A stretch of DNA of 14,426 bases from Nitrospira sp. (GTDB lineage: Bacteria > Nitrospirota > Nitrospiria > Nitrospirales > Nitrospiraceae). The DNA lies in assembly GCA_016873525.1 (NCBI GenBank), contig VGXD01000023.1:1-14426 (forward strand). The letters run 5' to 3'. Shown here in pieces: positions 1 through 6,717 of this stretch (within the stretch, counting starts at the first letter, position 1; the number at the start of each line of letters is the position of its first letter). The translations under genes were made by a program, and so were the position numbers. A model generated the notes under the pieces. The model saw only the letters and a program-made list of their open reading frames with translations. It was not told where the DNA came from and searched no databases.

Positions 1-207
1 CTGCGAAAATAAATCTCTTGCCACGAGCGGGGGGAGAGTGAGGGTAAGAGAAGGGGGTGGCTCGCGCGACGCGCACGATGAAACCGTGCTCGTTCGATAC
101 GCGCAGTAAAGGGCATCCCGGCCAGCCTGAAATAAATCCTTATCCTCCGATTCCTTCCATTTCCGTCCGGCTTCAGGCAAGATTCGCGACATTCAGAGGA
201 GGCCCGC

Positions 208-1479
208 CTGAGTCGGATTGCATCACTCGTTCTGAGCCGGTTCTGCCTCGGGGCGATCCTCTGCGTCGCATTGTTTCAGGGGGCGGCCGGCAAGGCCCTG
301 GCCCTTGAGTCTTTAGCCGTCGCGGCCGCTGCGCCGAGCCCGACGGAAAGCGGCAGGGACGTCGGAGGGAAGCGAGTCGTTTCCCACACCCTCGGCATCA
401 CCTTCTCCGGCTATCTGGAAGGGTCCTACACGCAGAACTTCAGCAACCCTTCGAGCGGCATCAACCAACTGCGGATCTTCGACGTCAACGCCAATCAGTT
501 CAGGCCCAACGTGGCCAAGTTCGTCCTGGAACGAGAAGCCAAGGTCGGAGGGGGCATCGAGGACCGTGTCGGGTTCCGCGTCAAGTTCAACGTTGGGAGG
601 GACTCGAAATTCATCGGCGGCGCCAATCTGAGCAACTTGGCCGACTTCCAGGAATTCTACGTCCACTATGTGGCGCCGATCGGGAAGGGACTCGATCTCA
701 AGGTGGGCCGCATCAACACGCTTATCGGGTACGAGGGGCTTGAGAGTCCGGACAATCCGAACTATTCTCGCTCCTGGCTGTTCGGGCTGGGGCAGCCCTT
801 CACGACGTTCGGGGTGCGGGCCTCCTACGAGTTCAGCAAGTACGCGTCCTTCTCCATCGGCGGGATCAACTCGATTACGTCTGCCACCAGCGATGCGACG
901 AACAAGCTCATGGTGGAGTCGGCGTTCAAGCTTCGTCCCACGGACAGAGTCACGCTCACGCTCTACGGGCTCTTCGGGCCCAGGAACGGGCAGACTCCCG
1001 GATCCGGCGGCAACCGGGTGCAGGGAGGCGGCACGCTCAACGTCCGACTGACGGAGAAAGCCGCCGTCGTGTTGGAGTCTTACTATGCGAATCAAACCAA
1101 CAGCAGCGTGCTGAGTCGGACGAAAAATGCGCGATGGGATGGCGTGGCCGGCTATCTCATCTATGACGTGACGGAGCAATGGGGGCTTCGATTCCGAAGC
1201 GAACTCTTCGAGGATGCGGGAGGCTATGCGGCTTGCAACGGGACCGAATCGTTTCCGAAGGCCAATGTCTGCTTCGGGGCGACGCCGACGGCAACGGCCC
1301 CGGACATTGCGCAGACCCTCTGGGAGACCACCTACACGCTGCAATATAAGCCGATGTACTCGCTGATCACCCGCTTGGAGTTTCGGCAGGACCACTCCAA
1401 TAAGAACGTCTTTCAATACGGGGCCGGTCCCGCCAACCACCAGGAGACTTTGTCGCTGGATGTGATCTATTTATTTTGA
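208..1479 (+). CDS. Outer-membrane beta-barrel porin (BBP2/OmpL-like), probable CTG start
   Basis: Predicted outer-membrane porin of the putative beta-barrel porin-2 (BBP2, OmpL-like) type. The mature part opens with a G-Y-L-E-G-S-Y-T strand and an N-Q-L-R-I-F-D-V-N-A-N block typical of that family, alternates polar and hydrophobic residues throughout, and ends in Y-L-F, the terminal aromatic expected of barrels folded by the BAM complex. The first conventional start codon is TTG at 271, but that would cut off most of the signal peptide. The frame is open back to a TAA at 133, and AGGAGG at 197-202 lies 5 nt before an in-frame CTG at 208. From that CTG the protein has 423 residues with a clear Sec signal: two arginines, a hydrophobic core (L-G-A-I-L-C-V-A-L-F) and an A-L-A cleavage site near residue 32. 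It lies 174 bp upstream of ureA on the same strand, so a role in urea or solute entry is plausible but only inferred. Family confident; substrate unknown. Confidence 0.82.
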   Translation: MSRIASLVLSRFCLGAILCVALFQGAAGKALALESLAVAAAAPSPTESGRDVGGKRVVSHTLGITFSGYLEGSYTQNFSNPSSGINQLRIFDVNANQFRPNVAKFVLEREAKVGGGIEDRVGFRVKFNVGRDSKFIGGANLSNLADFQEFYVHYVAPIGKGLDLKVGRINTLIGYEGLESPDNPNYSRSWLFGLGQPFTTFGVRASYEFSKYASFSIGGINSITSATSDATNKLMVESAFKLRPTDRVTLTLYGLFGPRNGQTPGSGGNRVQGGGTLNVRLTEKAAVVLESYYANQTNSSVLSRTKNARWDGVAGYLIYDVTEQWGLRFRSELFEDAGGYAACNGTESFPKANVCFGATPTATAPDIAQTLWETTYTLQYKPMYSLITRLEFRQDHSNKNVFQYGAGPANHQETLSLDVIYLF

Positions 1480-1485
1480 CGTGGG

Positions 1486-1513
1486 GCGGCCTCCCCTTGT
1501 TGAGAGGAGCCGC
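1486..1513 (+). terminator. Possible hairpin downstream of the porin
   Basis: Just after the porin stop, GCGG-C-CTCC can pair with GGAG-CCGC (one bulged C) around an 11-nt loop. No T-run follows, so it is a weak candidate terminator or a 3'-end-stabilising stem separating the porin transcript from ureA. Confidence 0.3.
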
Positions 1514-1540
1514 AATCGTGTGGATTGGCGCGGGACGGGT

Positions 1541-1569
1541 TTGAATGTCGTTCGGCCTTATGCTAGGCT
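1541..1569 (+). promoter_or_regulatory. Candidate sigma70 promoter for the urease cluster
   Basis: TTGAAT at 1541-1546 and TAGGCT at 1564-1569 are 17 nt apart, 84 nt upstream of the ureA ATG. The -35 matches TTGACA at four positions and the -10 matches TATAAT at three, so the strength is modest. It is the best promoter-like pair between the porin and ureA. Co-transcription with the porin is the alternative. Confidence 0.35.
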
Positions 1570-1653
1570 TCTGTCCCGTCGGCCTATTGTTGCGATTGCG
1601 TAAGAGTCAGCCGTGCGTTGGGTCCACATCATGGCAGGTGAGCGGGTGAGTCT

Positions 1654-1956
1654 ATGCATTTGACGCCACGAGAGCAGGAAAAGCTTTTGATCTATGTTGC
1701 GGCCCAGTTGGCGAAGGATCGCAAGGGGCGGGGACTCAAGCTGAACTATCCGGAGGCAGTGGCCTACCTGACCGCTGCCGTTTTGGAGGGGATCAGGGAT
1801 GGGCGGACCGTGTCGGACCTCATGAGCTATGGAGCCACCTTGCTCGCCAGAGATGAAGTGATGCCCGGGGTTCCTGAAATGCTGGCCGAGTTTCAGGTTG
1901 AGGGGACCTTTCCTGATGGGACGAAGTTGGTGACGGTTCATCAGCCTATTAGATGA
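1654..1956 (+). CDS. ureA: Urease gamma subunit UreA
   Basis: Small structural subunit of the nickel enzyme urease, which hydrolyses urea to ammonia and carbamate in the cytoplasm. The 100 residues match the usual length of a stand-alone gamma subunit. Family signatures run through it: M-H-L-T-P-R-E-Q-E-K-L at the N-terminus, G-L-K-L-N-Y-P-E-A-V-A near residues 30-40, G-R-T-V-S-D-L-M at about 50-57, and V-P-E-M-L near 72, followed by F-P-D-G-T-K-L-V-T-V-H-x-P-I. The ATG sits where the family normally starts, with only a weak G-rich Shine-Dalgarno. First gene of the urease set; gamma and beta are separate genes here, unlike the Helicobacter fusion. Very sure. Confidence 0.97.
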   Translation: MHLTPREQEKLLIYVAAQLAKDRKGRGLKLNYPEAVAYLTAAVLEGIRDGRTVSDLMSYGATLLARDEVMPGVPEMLAEFQVEGTFPDGTKLVTVHQPIR

Positions 1957-1958
1957 TG

Positions 1959-1987
1959 AACCGATAGGATCGGTTTAGGTTTTATTT
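1959..1987 (+). terminator. Terminator-like hairpin between ureA and ureB
   Basis: AACCGAT (1959-1965) is the exact reverse complement of ATCGGTT (1969-1975), giving a 7-bp stem with a 3-nt loop, followed by a T-rich stretch (TTTTATTT at 1980-1987). It begins 2 nt after the ureA stop. Its place inside an operon whose products are needed in equal amounts suggests partial termination or mRNA processing rather than full termination. Confidence 0.45.
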
Positions 1988-2019
1988 CTGGCGGTCGCGG
2001 TTTCACGGTGGGGCAACTG

Positions 2020-2496
2020 ATGAAGAAGAAACCTGCGAAGAGGACTCAATCGAAGGCTCCGGCGAAGGTCCAAGCCAAGAGGCGGAAGCCTGCCGGTCCT
2101 ATGAGAAGCGTTGAGGTATCCGATGTTATCCCCGGTGAAATCTTGCTTGGCCAAGGCGACATCGTTGCCCTTGAGGGGCGAGCAACGGTTGAGATGACGG
2201 TCTCGAATACCGGCGACCGGCCTATTCAGGTCGGGTCCCATTGCCATTTTTTCGAGGTGAACCATGCCTTGCGGTTTGACCGGGAGAAGGCCTATGGGTT
2301 TCGCCTTCAGGTGCCGGCTGGGACGGCGGTGCGGTTTGAGCCGGGAGAAGAAAAGCGCGTGAGACTGGTCTCTTTCGGAGGAAACCGCGTGGCCTACGGC
2401 ATCAATGGCCTGACCAACGGCAGGCTGGATGACCCGCAGGTCAAAGCGGCCGCGCTGCGTCGCGCTGCCGAGCAGGGATTCATCGTTCAACGGTAA
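2020..2496 (+). CDS. ureB: Urease beta subunit UreB with basic N-terminal extension
   Basis: Beta subunit of urease. The conserved core begins at about residue 38 with I-P-G-E-I and contains G-R-A-T, the hallmark T-G-D-R-P-I-Q-V-G-S-H-C-H-F (H-Y-H-F in many relatives), the E-V-N-x-A-L-x-F-D-R block and P-A-G-T-A-V-R-F-E-P-G. Two starts are in frame: GTG at 2008 and ATG at 2020. I chose ATG because GGTGGGG (2007-2013) lies 6 nt before it; the product is then 158 residues. Most stand-alone UreB proteins have about 100-110 residues and start at the I-P-G-E motif. Here about 35 extra N-terminal residues are rich in Lys, Arg, Ala and Pro, and a short basic helix-like tail (A-A-A-L-R-R-A-A-E-Q) follows the core. 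Function certain; role of the extension unknown. Confidence 0.95.
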   Translation: MKKKPAKRTQSKAPAKVQAKRRKPAGPMRSVEVSDVIPGEILLGQGDIVALEGRATVEMTVSNTGDRPIQVGSHCHFFEVNHALRFDREKAYGFRLQVPAGTAVRFEPGEEKRVRLVSFGGNRVAYGINGLTNGRLDDPQVKAAALRRAAEQGFIVQR

Positions 2497-2506
2497 TCGT
2501 TCAACG
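2482..2506 (+). repeat. 11-bp direct repeat across the ureB stop
   Basis: ATCGTTCAACG occurs at 2482-2492 and again at 2496-2506, a 14-nt period that spans the ureB TAA. It looks like a small local duplication; no function is evident. Confidence 0.5.
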
Positions 2507-2528
2507 CGAGTCACGACACGAGGGCTTC

Positions 2529-4253
2529 ATGAAAATTCCTCGCCGCCAACATGCGGATCTCTATGGGCCTACGGTCGGCGACCGCATTCGTCTGGCTGAC
2601 ACGGACCTCATGATCGAGATTGAAAGGGACCTGACCACGCCAGGCGAAGAGGCGAAGTTCGGGGGCGGGAAGGTGATCCGTGACGGGATGGGCCAGTCTC
2701 CGGCTGCCACCAGAGCCGGCGGCGCGCTCGATCTGGTCATCACCAACGCCGTGGTCCTGGACTACTGGGGCATCGTCAAGGCCGATATCGGCATCAGGGA
2801 CGGGCGCATCGTGGCCATCGGCAAGGCCGGCAATCCGGACCTGATGGCCGGCGTGACGTCCGGGATGGAGATCGGAGCGGGCACCGAGGTCATCTCGGCC
2901 GAGGGGAAAATTGTCACGGCCGGCGGGATCGACACCCATATTCATTTCATCTGTCCGCAAATCATTACCGAAGGGTTGTCCGCCGGGCTCACGACCCTGA
3001 TCGGGGGAGGCACGGGGCCTGCGACCGGCACGAACGCGACGACCTGTACGCCGGGTCCCTGGAACATCCACCGGATGTTGGAGGCCGCCGAAGGTTTCCC
3101 GGTCAACCTGGGCTTTCTGGGCAAGGGGAATTCATCCCTCCCGGAGGGATTGAACGAACAGGTCGAAGCCGGAGCGATCGGGCTGAAGTTGCACGAAGAC
3201 TGGGGAACGACTCCCTCGGCCATCTCCACCTGTCTGGACGTGGCCGATCGGTACGACGTGCAGGTGGCGATCCATACCGACACGATCAACGAGGCCGGTT
3301 TCGTGGAGGACAGCATCAAGGCCTTCGCCGGGCGGACGATCCATACCTATCACACCGAAGGGGCCGGCGGCGGCCACGCGCCGGACATCATCAAGGTCTG
3401 CGGCGAGCCGAATGTCCTCCCGTCTTCTACGAATCCCACCATGCCCTTCACCGTGAACACGATGGACGAGCACCTGGACATGTTGATGGTCTGCCACCAT
3501 CTGAACCCGAGGGTGCCGGAGGACCTCGCCTTCGCCGAGTCCCGCATCCGGCGGGAAACGATCGCGGCCGAAGACATCCTGCACGACCTGGGGGCGATCA
3601 GCATCATGTCGTCGGATTCGCAGGCGATGGGGCGGGTGGGGGAAGTGATCATCCGCACCTGGCAGACAGCCCATAAGATGAAGGTGCAGCGCGGGCAGTT
3701 GGCGGCGGATGGAACGATCGTCAAACAGCCGCATGACAACTTCAGGGCGAAACGCTACGTGGCCAAGTACACGATCAACCCGGCCATCACGCATGGAATC
3801 GCGCATGAAGTCGGGTCGCTGGAGGCGGGCAAGCTGGCCGATCTGGTCATCTGGAAGCCGGCCTTCTTCGGCGTCAAGCCCGAGATGATTGTGAAAGGCG
3901 GGTTTCCCGTGGCGGCGGCCATGGGCGACCCCAATGCTTCGATTCCGACTCCGCAGCCGGTCCTTAGCAGACCGATGTTCGGAAGTTTCGGAAGTGCCCC
4001 CTTCGGCACCAGCCTGACCTTCATGTCGCAGGCGGCTCTGGACCGCGAGGTGGCTCGTTCGCTGGGCTTGCGCAAGCGAGTGGCGGCGGTGAAGCGCTGT
4101 CGTGGCATCGGGAAGCGCGACCTCAAGCTGAACGATGCGCTTCCGAGGATCGAGGTGGATCCGGAGACCTATGAAGTCCGGGCCGACGGGCTGCTCTTAA
4201 AGTGCGAACCGATGGTGCTGCTGCCGATGGCGCAACGCTACTTTCTTTTTTAG
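2529..4253 (+). CDS. ureC: Urease alpha (catalytic) subunit UreC
   Basis: Catalytic subunit that carries the di-nickel centre. The 574 residues match the family (about 567-570), and the sequence is offset by +3 from Klebsiella aerogenes numbering throughout the active site. Nickel ligands are H137 and H139 (H-I-H-F), K220 as the carbamylated lysine (G-L-K-L-H-E-D-W-G), H249, H275 (H-T-E-G-A-G-G-G-H) and D363 (S-S-D-S-Q-A-M-G-R). H222 and R339 match substrate-binding residues, and C322-H323 form the mobile-flap pair with the general acid. The C-terminus P-M-A-Q-R-Y-F-L-F is complete. CGAGGG at 2519-2524 lies 4 nt before the ATG. The gene follows ureB by 32 nt. Its TAG stop directly touches a palindromic repeat. 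The enzyme should be active if nickel loading works. Confidence 0.99.
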   Translation: MKIPRRQHADLYGPTVGDRIRLADTDLMIEIERDLTTPGEEAKFGGGKVIRDGMGQSPAATRAGGALDLVITNAVVLDYWGIVKADIGIRDGRIVAIGKAGNPDLMAGVTSGMEIGAGTEVISAEGKIVTAGGIDTHIHFICPQIITEGLSAGLTTLIGGGTGPATGTNATTCTPGPWNIHRMLEAAEGFPVNLGFLGKGNSSLPEGLNEQVEAGAIGLKLHEDWGTTPSAISTCLDVADRYDVQVAIHTDTINEAGFVEDSIKAFAGRTIHTYHTEGAGGGHAPDIIKVCGEPNVLPSSTNPTMPFTVNTMDEHLDMLMVCHHLNPRVPEDLAFAESRIRRETIAAEDILHDLGAISIMSSDSQAMGRVGEVIIRTWQTAHKMKVQRGQLAADGTIVKQPHDNFRAKRYVAKYTINPAITHGIAHEVGSLEAGKLADLVIWKPAFFGVKPEMIVKGGFPVAAAMGDPNASIPTPQPVLSRPMFGSFGSAPFGTSLTFMSQAALDREVARSLGLRKRVAAVKRCRGIGKRDLKLNDALPRIEVDPETYEVRADGLLLKCEPMVLLPMAQRYFLF

Positions 4254-4376
4254 CAGGCTGATGGAAAAGACCTCCAGCGGCGTTCTCGGTCGCTCAACCC
4301 CTCAACGTACGTCTCCGGTACGCTTCGGGGTCCTCGCATCCCTGCGGCCTTGCTGGACGCCTTTTTGATCAGCCTG
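4254..4376. repeat. 123-bp imperfect palindromic repeat (MITE/REP-like)
   Basis: The left arm (4254-4278) and the reverse complement of the right arm (4352-4376) agree at 21 of 25 positions, including a perfect CAGGCTGAT end. Inside lies a second dyad, CGTAC-N7-GTACG (4306-4322), flanked by CCCC and GGGG. The whole element could fold into one long stem. It starts at the base after the ureC TAG and fills most of the ureC-ureF gap. The size, terminal inverted repeats and lack of coding potential suit a non-autonomous dispersed repeat. Other copies cannot be seen in this window. Confidence 0.75.
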
Positions 4377-4404
4377 TTAGACAGAACCAGTGCAAGGACG
4401 CAAT

Positions 4405-4443
4405 ATGATTCCTATCGAAAAGCAATTGCGAGAAGCATGGTGA
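4405..4443 (+). CDS. 12-codon mini-ORF leading into ureF
   Basis: ATG at 4405 opens a 12-codon frame (M-I-P-I-E-K-Q-L-R-E-A-W) that ends with TGA at 4441-4443, one base before the ureF ATG. It has a good Shine-Dalgarno, AAGGA at 4394-4398 with 6 nt spacing, whereas ureF itself has only a poor one (GAGAAG). The likely purpose is translational coupling: ribosomes that finish the mini-ORF restart at ureF. It could also be the relic of a larger gene. No product family is recognised. Confidence 0.4.
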   Translation: MIPIEKQLREAW

Positions 4444-4444
4444 A

Positions 4445-5128
4445 ATGAATACGGTCAGCTTTCTAAGAGGTGTTCGCTTCGTGGACAGTTTCTTTCCCTC
4501 CGGCGGCTACGCCTTCTCATCCGGCTTGGAAGCGGCGGTGCAGGGAGGGGCGGTCAGAACCGGAGAGGCGCTTTCTCTCTACGCGAAGGACTTTTTCATG
4601 CAAGGGCTGGGTCGGCGCGAGGCGGTGGCGGTGGCGAGGGCGTGGAGCGCTGTGGCAAGGGGCAAGGGGCAAGGGGCCAAGGAAGCGGATTGGGAATTAG
4701 AGGCAATGAATCTCTGTCGAGAAACCCGCATGGCCAGCCGTCAGATGGGGCGGCAGGTGATCAGGATTGTCGCCGGGCAGAATCCCTCGTCAATCTTGCA
4801 GGACTATTTGGCGGAAGTGGAGACAGGGCGGACTCCTGGCCATGTGGCTGTGAGCTTGGGGCTGACCCTGGGGGCTTGCGGGTGGGAGAAGGAGGAGGCC
4901 GTGGCGGCCTATCTGTATCAACACGCGGTGGGGTTGGTGTCGGCTTCGCTCAAGTTGTTTCCGATCGGACAACGGGAGGCGCAACGATTGCTCGATGAGT
5001 GGACGCCGATGCTCTCAACGCTCAGCGGCGCGGCTGGGGAGCAAATGGAGATGACGGCTTGGACCCCGGTGCAGGATATCCATGCAATGCGGCACAAACG
5101 GTTAACGATGAGGTTGTTCCGGTCATGA
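4445..5128 (+). CDS. ureF: Urease accessory protein UreF
   Basis: Cytoplasmic all-helical chaperone that joins UreD and UreG on apo-urease and gates GTP-dependent nickel delivery. The 227 residues are normal length. Recognisable blocks are D-S-F-F-P-S-G-G-Y-A-F-S-S-G-L-E near residues 14-29, the R-E-T-R-M-A-S-R-Q-M-G region in the middle, H-A-V-G-L-V-S-A-S-L-K-L-F-P-I-G-Q, and the C-terminal M-R-H-K-R-L-T-M-R-L-F-R-S, the flexible tail used in complex formation. The ATG at 4445 follows a mini-ORF by one base; the last codons overlap the ureG start as ATGA. A 7-bp tandem repeat encodes a G/K-rich loop (residues 72-79), so slippage there would break the frame. Very sure of identity. Confidence 0.95.
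   Translation: MNTVSFLRGVRFVDSFFPSGGYAFSSGLEAAVQGGAVRTGEALSLYAKDFFMQGLGRREAVAVARAWSAVARGKGQGAKEADWELEAMNLCRETRMASRQMGRQVIRIVAGQNPSSILQDYLAEVETGRTPGHVAVSLGLTLGACGWEKEEAVAAYLYQHAVGLVSASLKLFPIGQREAQRLLDEWTPMLSTLSGAAGEQMEMTAWTPVQDIHAMRHKRLTMRLFRS
4654..4682 (+). repeat. GGCAAGG tandem repeat inside ureF
   Basis: Three perfect copies of the 7-bp unit GGCAAGG (4654-4674) are followed by a variant copy GGCCAAGG. The unit length is not a multiple of three, so gain or loss of one copy shifts the ureF frame. Confidence 0.8.
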
Positions 5129-5802
5129 GCGGGCAACACGACCACGGTCATCATCACGATGGGAACGGCCGGCCGACCAAGGCCAGGCGGGCGGGGATTC
5201 CGGTCATCGGCGTGGGCGGGCCGGTCGGGTCCGGCAAGACCGCCCTGGTGGAAGCCCTCTGTCGGCGCCTCCGGGACCGCTACAGCGTGGCGGTCGTCAC
5301 CAACGACATCTTCACGAAGGAGGATGCCGAGTTCCTCACGAAGCGGGGCGTGCTGCCTCCGGAGCGGATCATCGGCGTGGAGACCGGCGGTTGCCCGCAT
5401 ACGGCCATCCGCGAGGATGCCTCGCACAATCAGGAGGCCATCGATGAATTGGCGGCCCGTTTCCCCGACGTGGACATGATTTTCATCGAGAGCGGAGGCG
5501 ACAATTTGGCCGCCACGTTCAGCCCCGAATTGGCGGACCGCGTGATCTACGTGATCGACGTGGCGGCGGGGGACAAGATTCCGCGCAAGGGCGGCCCCGG
5601 CATCACGCGCTCGGACCTGCTGGTGATCAATAAAATCGATTTGGCTCCCTACGTCGGTGCGGACCTTGCCGTGATGGATCGGGACAGCCGCCGCATGAGG
5701 GGAGACCTGCCCTTCGTCTTTGCCAACCTGCTGACCGGCCAGGGTCTTCCCCCTGTCATCGAGTGGGTCGAGCGCAATCTGCCCCAACGGCAACGATCCT
5801 GA
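5125..5802 (+). CDS. ureG: Urease accessory GTPase UreG with His-rich N-terminus
   Basis: SIMIBI-class GTPase whose nucleotide cycle drives nickel transfer to urease. The P-loop G-P-V-G-S-G-K-T is at residues 32-39, the nickel-binding C-P-H at 90-92, E-S-G-G-D-N-L at 122-128, and the guanine-specificity motif N-K-I-D at 169-172. The frame is open further upstream, to 4999, but the ATG at 5125 is the right start: it overlaps the ureF stop as ATGA, and from here the protein has the family's usual size (225 residues). GAGG at 5110-5113 may serve as its Shine-Dalgarno. The first 12 residues hold five histidines (H-D-H-G-H-H-H-D), a metal-binding leader found in some UreG proteins. No ureE lies in the cluster, so this leader may take over nickel capture. 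Confidence 0.97.
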   Translation: MSGQHDHGHHHDGNGRPTKARRAGIPVIGVGGPVGSGKTALVEALCRRLRDRYSVAVVTNDIFTKEDAEFLTKRGVLPPERIIGVETGGCPHTAIREDASHNQEAIDELAARFPDVDMIFIESGGDNLAATFSPELADRVIYVIDVAAGDKIPRKGGPGITRSDLLVINKIDLAPYVGADLAVMDRDSRRMRGDLPFVFANLLTGQGLPPVIEWVERNLPQRQRS

Positions 5803-5815
5803 CCCGGCGGGTCTT

Positions 5816-6691
5816 ATGACGGGAACAGGAGGAACAGCCGCAGGTGAGAAGACCTCATCCGTCGGCCTGGACGGGGAACTGGTGTTGGACTACGTCAGGC
5901 GCGGCAGCCGGACGGTCCTGGCAAGGTCCCGCAGCCGCAGTCCCTGGCATCTCTCTCCCTCGATGGCCCTCGACGAAACCGGAAGCGCCTGCACTTTTCT
6001 TCTGAATCCCTCCGGCGGCCTGGTCGGAGGCGATCGCTTGAGCCTCTGCGCGACGCTCGGAGCCGACGCGCACGCGATCCTCTCCACCCCCTCAGCCAAC
6101 CGGGTCTACCGGTCTCTCGGCGAGCCGTCCGTCCAGTCGGTGGAGCTGACCGTGGGGCCGGGCGCGATCCTGGAATGGGTGCCGGAGGTGACCATCCCCT
6201 TTGCCGGGTCTCGGTATCGCCAAACGATTCATGCGGCGCTGGCGCCTGGCGCGACGATTGTGATCTGGGATGCGATCGCATCGGGACGAATCGCGCGGGG
6301 GGAACGATGGTCCTTTACGGAATTGTCCAACGAGATTCGAATCACAACGGCCTCAGGCGGAAGTTTGCTGGAGAGGGGTTGCCTAACGCCGACTTCAAAT
6401 GAGGACGGAGTCGGGCTGGCCGGTGGATGGGACTATGTCGCCTCGCTCTATCTGGTCAACGATCAGGCGGGGGCTGAGGGCTGGGAGCGTATGGAAGAGA
6501 GTTTGTCCGGGGTGTTGGCCGACTGTTCGGAGAGGGTTTTGGGTGGTGTTTCGCAACCGGCTGTGCCGGGGGTTGCCGTGAAGGTGCTGGCTCGGTCGGC
6601 CCCGGACCTCGATGCCGTGTGGCAGGCCCTCTGGTCGGTAATTCGCGGACAGTTGTGGGGTTTTCAGGTTCCAGCCCTGAGACGGTACTAG
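5816..6691 (+). CDS. ureD: Urease accessory protein UreD (UreH)
   Basis: Scaffold protein that binds apo-urease directly and, with UreF and UreG, channels nickel to the active site. The 291 residues fit the family. Signatures include L-D-Y-V-R-R-G-S-R-T-V-L near the start, the hallmark L-N-P-S-G-G-L-V-G-G-D-R-L near residues 63-75, T-P-S-A-N-R-V-Y-R-S just after it, and W-D-A-I-A-S-G-R-I-A-R-G-E in the centre. The C-terminus (Q-L-W-G-F-Q-V-P-A-L-R-R-Y) also fits. It starts 13 nt after ureG and is the last gene of the urease set, so all three accessory genes are probably one transcript. No nickel permease or urea transporter follows within the window. Confidence 0.93.
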   Translation: MTGTGGTAAGEKTSSVGLDGELVLDYVRRGSRTVLARSRSRSPWHLSPSMALDETGSACTFLLNPSGGLVGGDRLSLCATLGADAHAILSTPSANRVYRSLGEPSVQSVELTVGPGAILEWVPEVTIPFAGSRYRQTIHAALAPGATIVIWDAIASGRIARGERWSFTELSNEIRITTASGGSLLERGCLTPTSNEDGVGLAGGWDYVASLYLVNDQAGAEGWERMEESLSGVLADCSERVLGGVSQPAVPGVAVKVLARSAPDLDAVWQALWSVIRGQLWGFQVPALRRY

Positions 6692-6717
6692 CGGCAGAGG
6701 GGAAACAGACCGCCGTC
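6681..6717. terminator. Weak hairpin between convergent ureD and small gene
   Basis: GACG (6681-6684) pairs with CGTC (6714-6717) and GCGG (6691-6694) pairs with CCGC (6710-6713), giving an interrupted stem across the ureD stop. No T-run follows on either strand. Its place between two convergent genes suggests a bidirectional end-point, but support is weak. Confidence 0.22.

Noticed and set aside
1..207. Promoter or riboswitch upstream of the porin
   Set aside because: No convincing -35/-10 pair or known aptamer pattern; only the Shine-Dalgarno at 197-202 is clear.
57..308. 83-codon open frame upstream of the porin
   Set aside because: It starts at GTG without a ribosome site, is rich in Arg and Pro without family features, and overlaps the real porin signal peptide in another frame.
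313..1440. Long minus-strand frame opposite the porin
   Set aside because: Antisense shadow of a high-GC gene; Arg- and Asp-rich composition with no recognisable domain.
2008..2019. GTG start four codons earlier for UreB
   Set aside because: The ATG at 2020 has the better-spaced G-rich ribosome site; the GTG has none of note.
3132..3806. 224-codon minus-strand frame opposite ureC
   Set aside because: Shadow frame: His-, Arg- and Val-rich, no motif, complete overlap with the catalytic subunit.
4254..4376. Rho-independent terminator after ureC
   Set aside because: The structure is far longer than a terminator and has terminal inverted repeats; it fits a dispersed repeat better.
4999..5124. 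Longer N-terminus for UreG
   Set aside because: Lies wholly inside ureF and precedes the ATGA junction; the family starts at the ATG at 5125.
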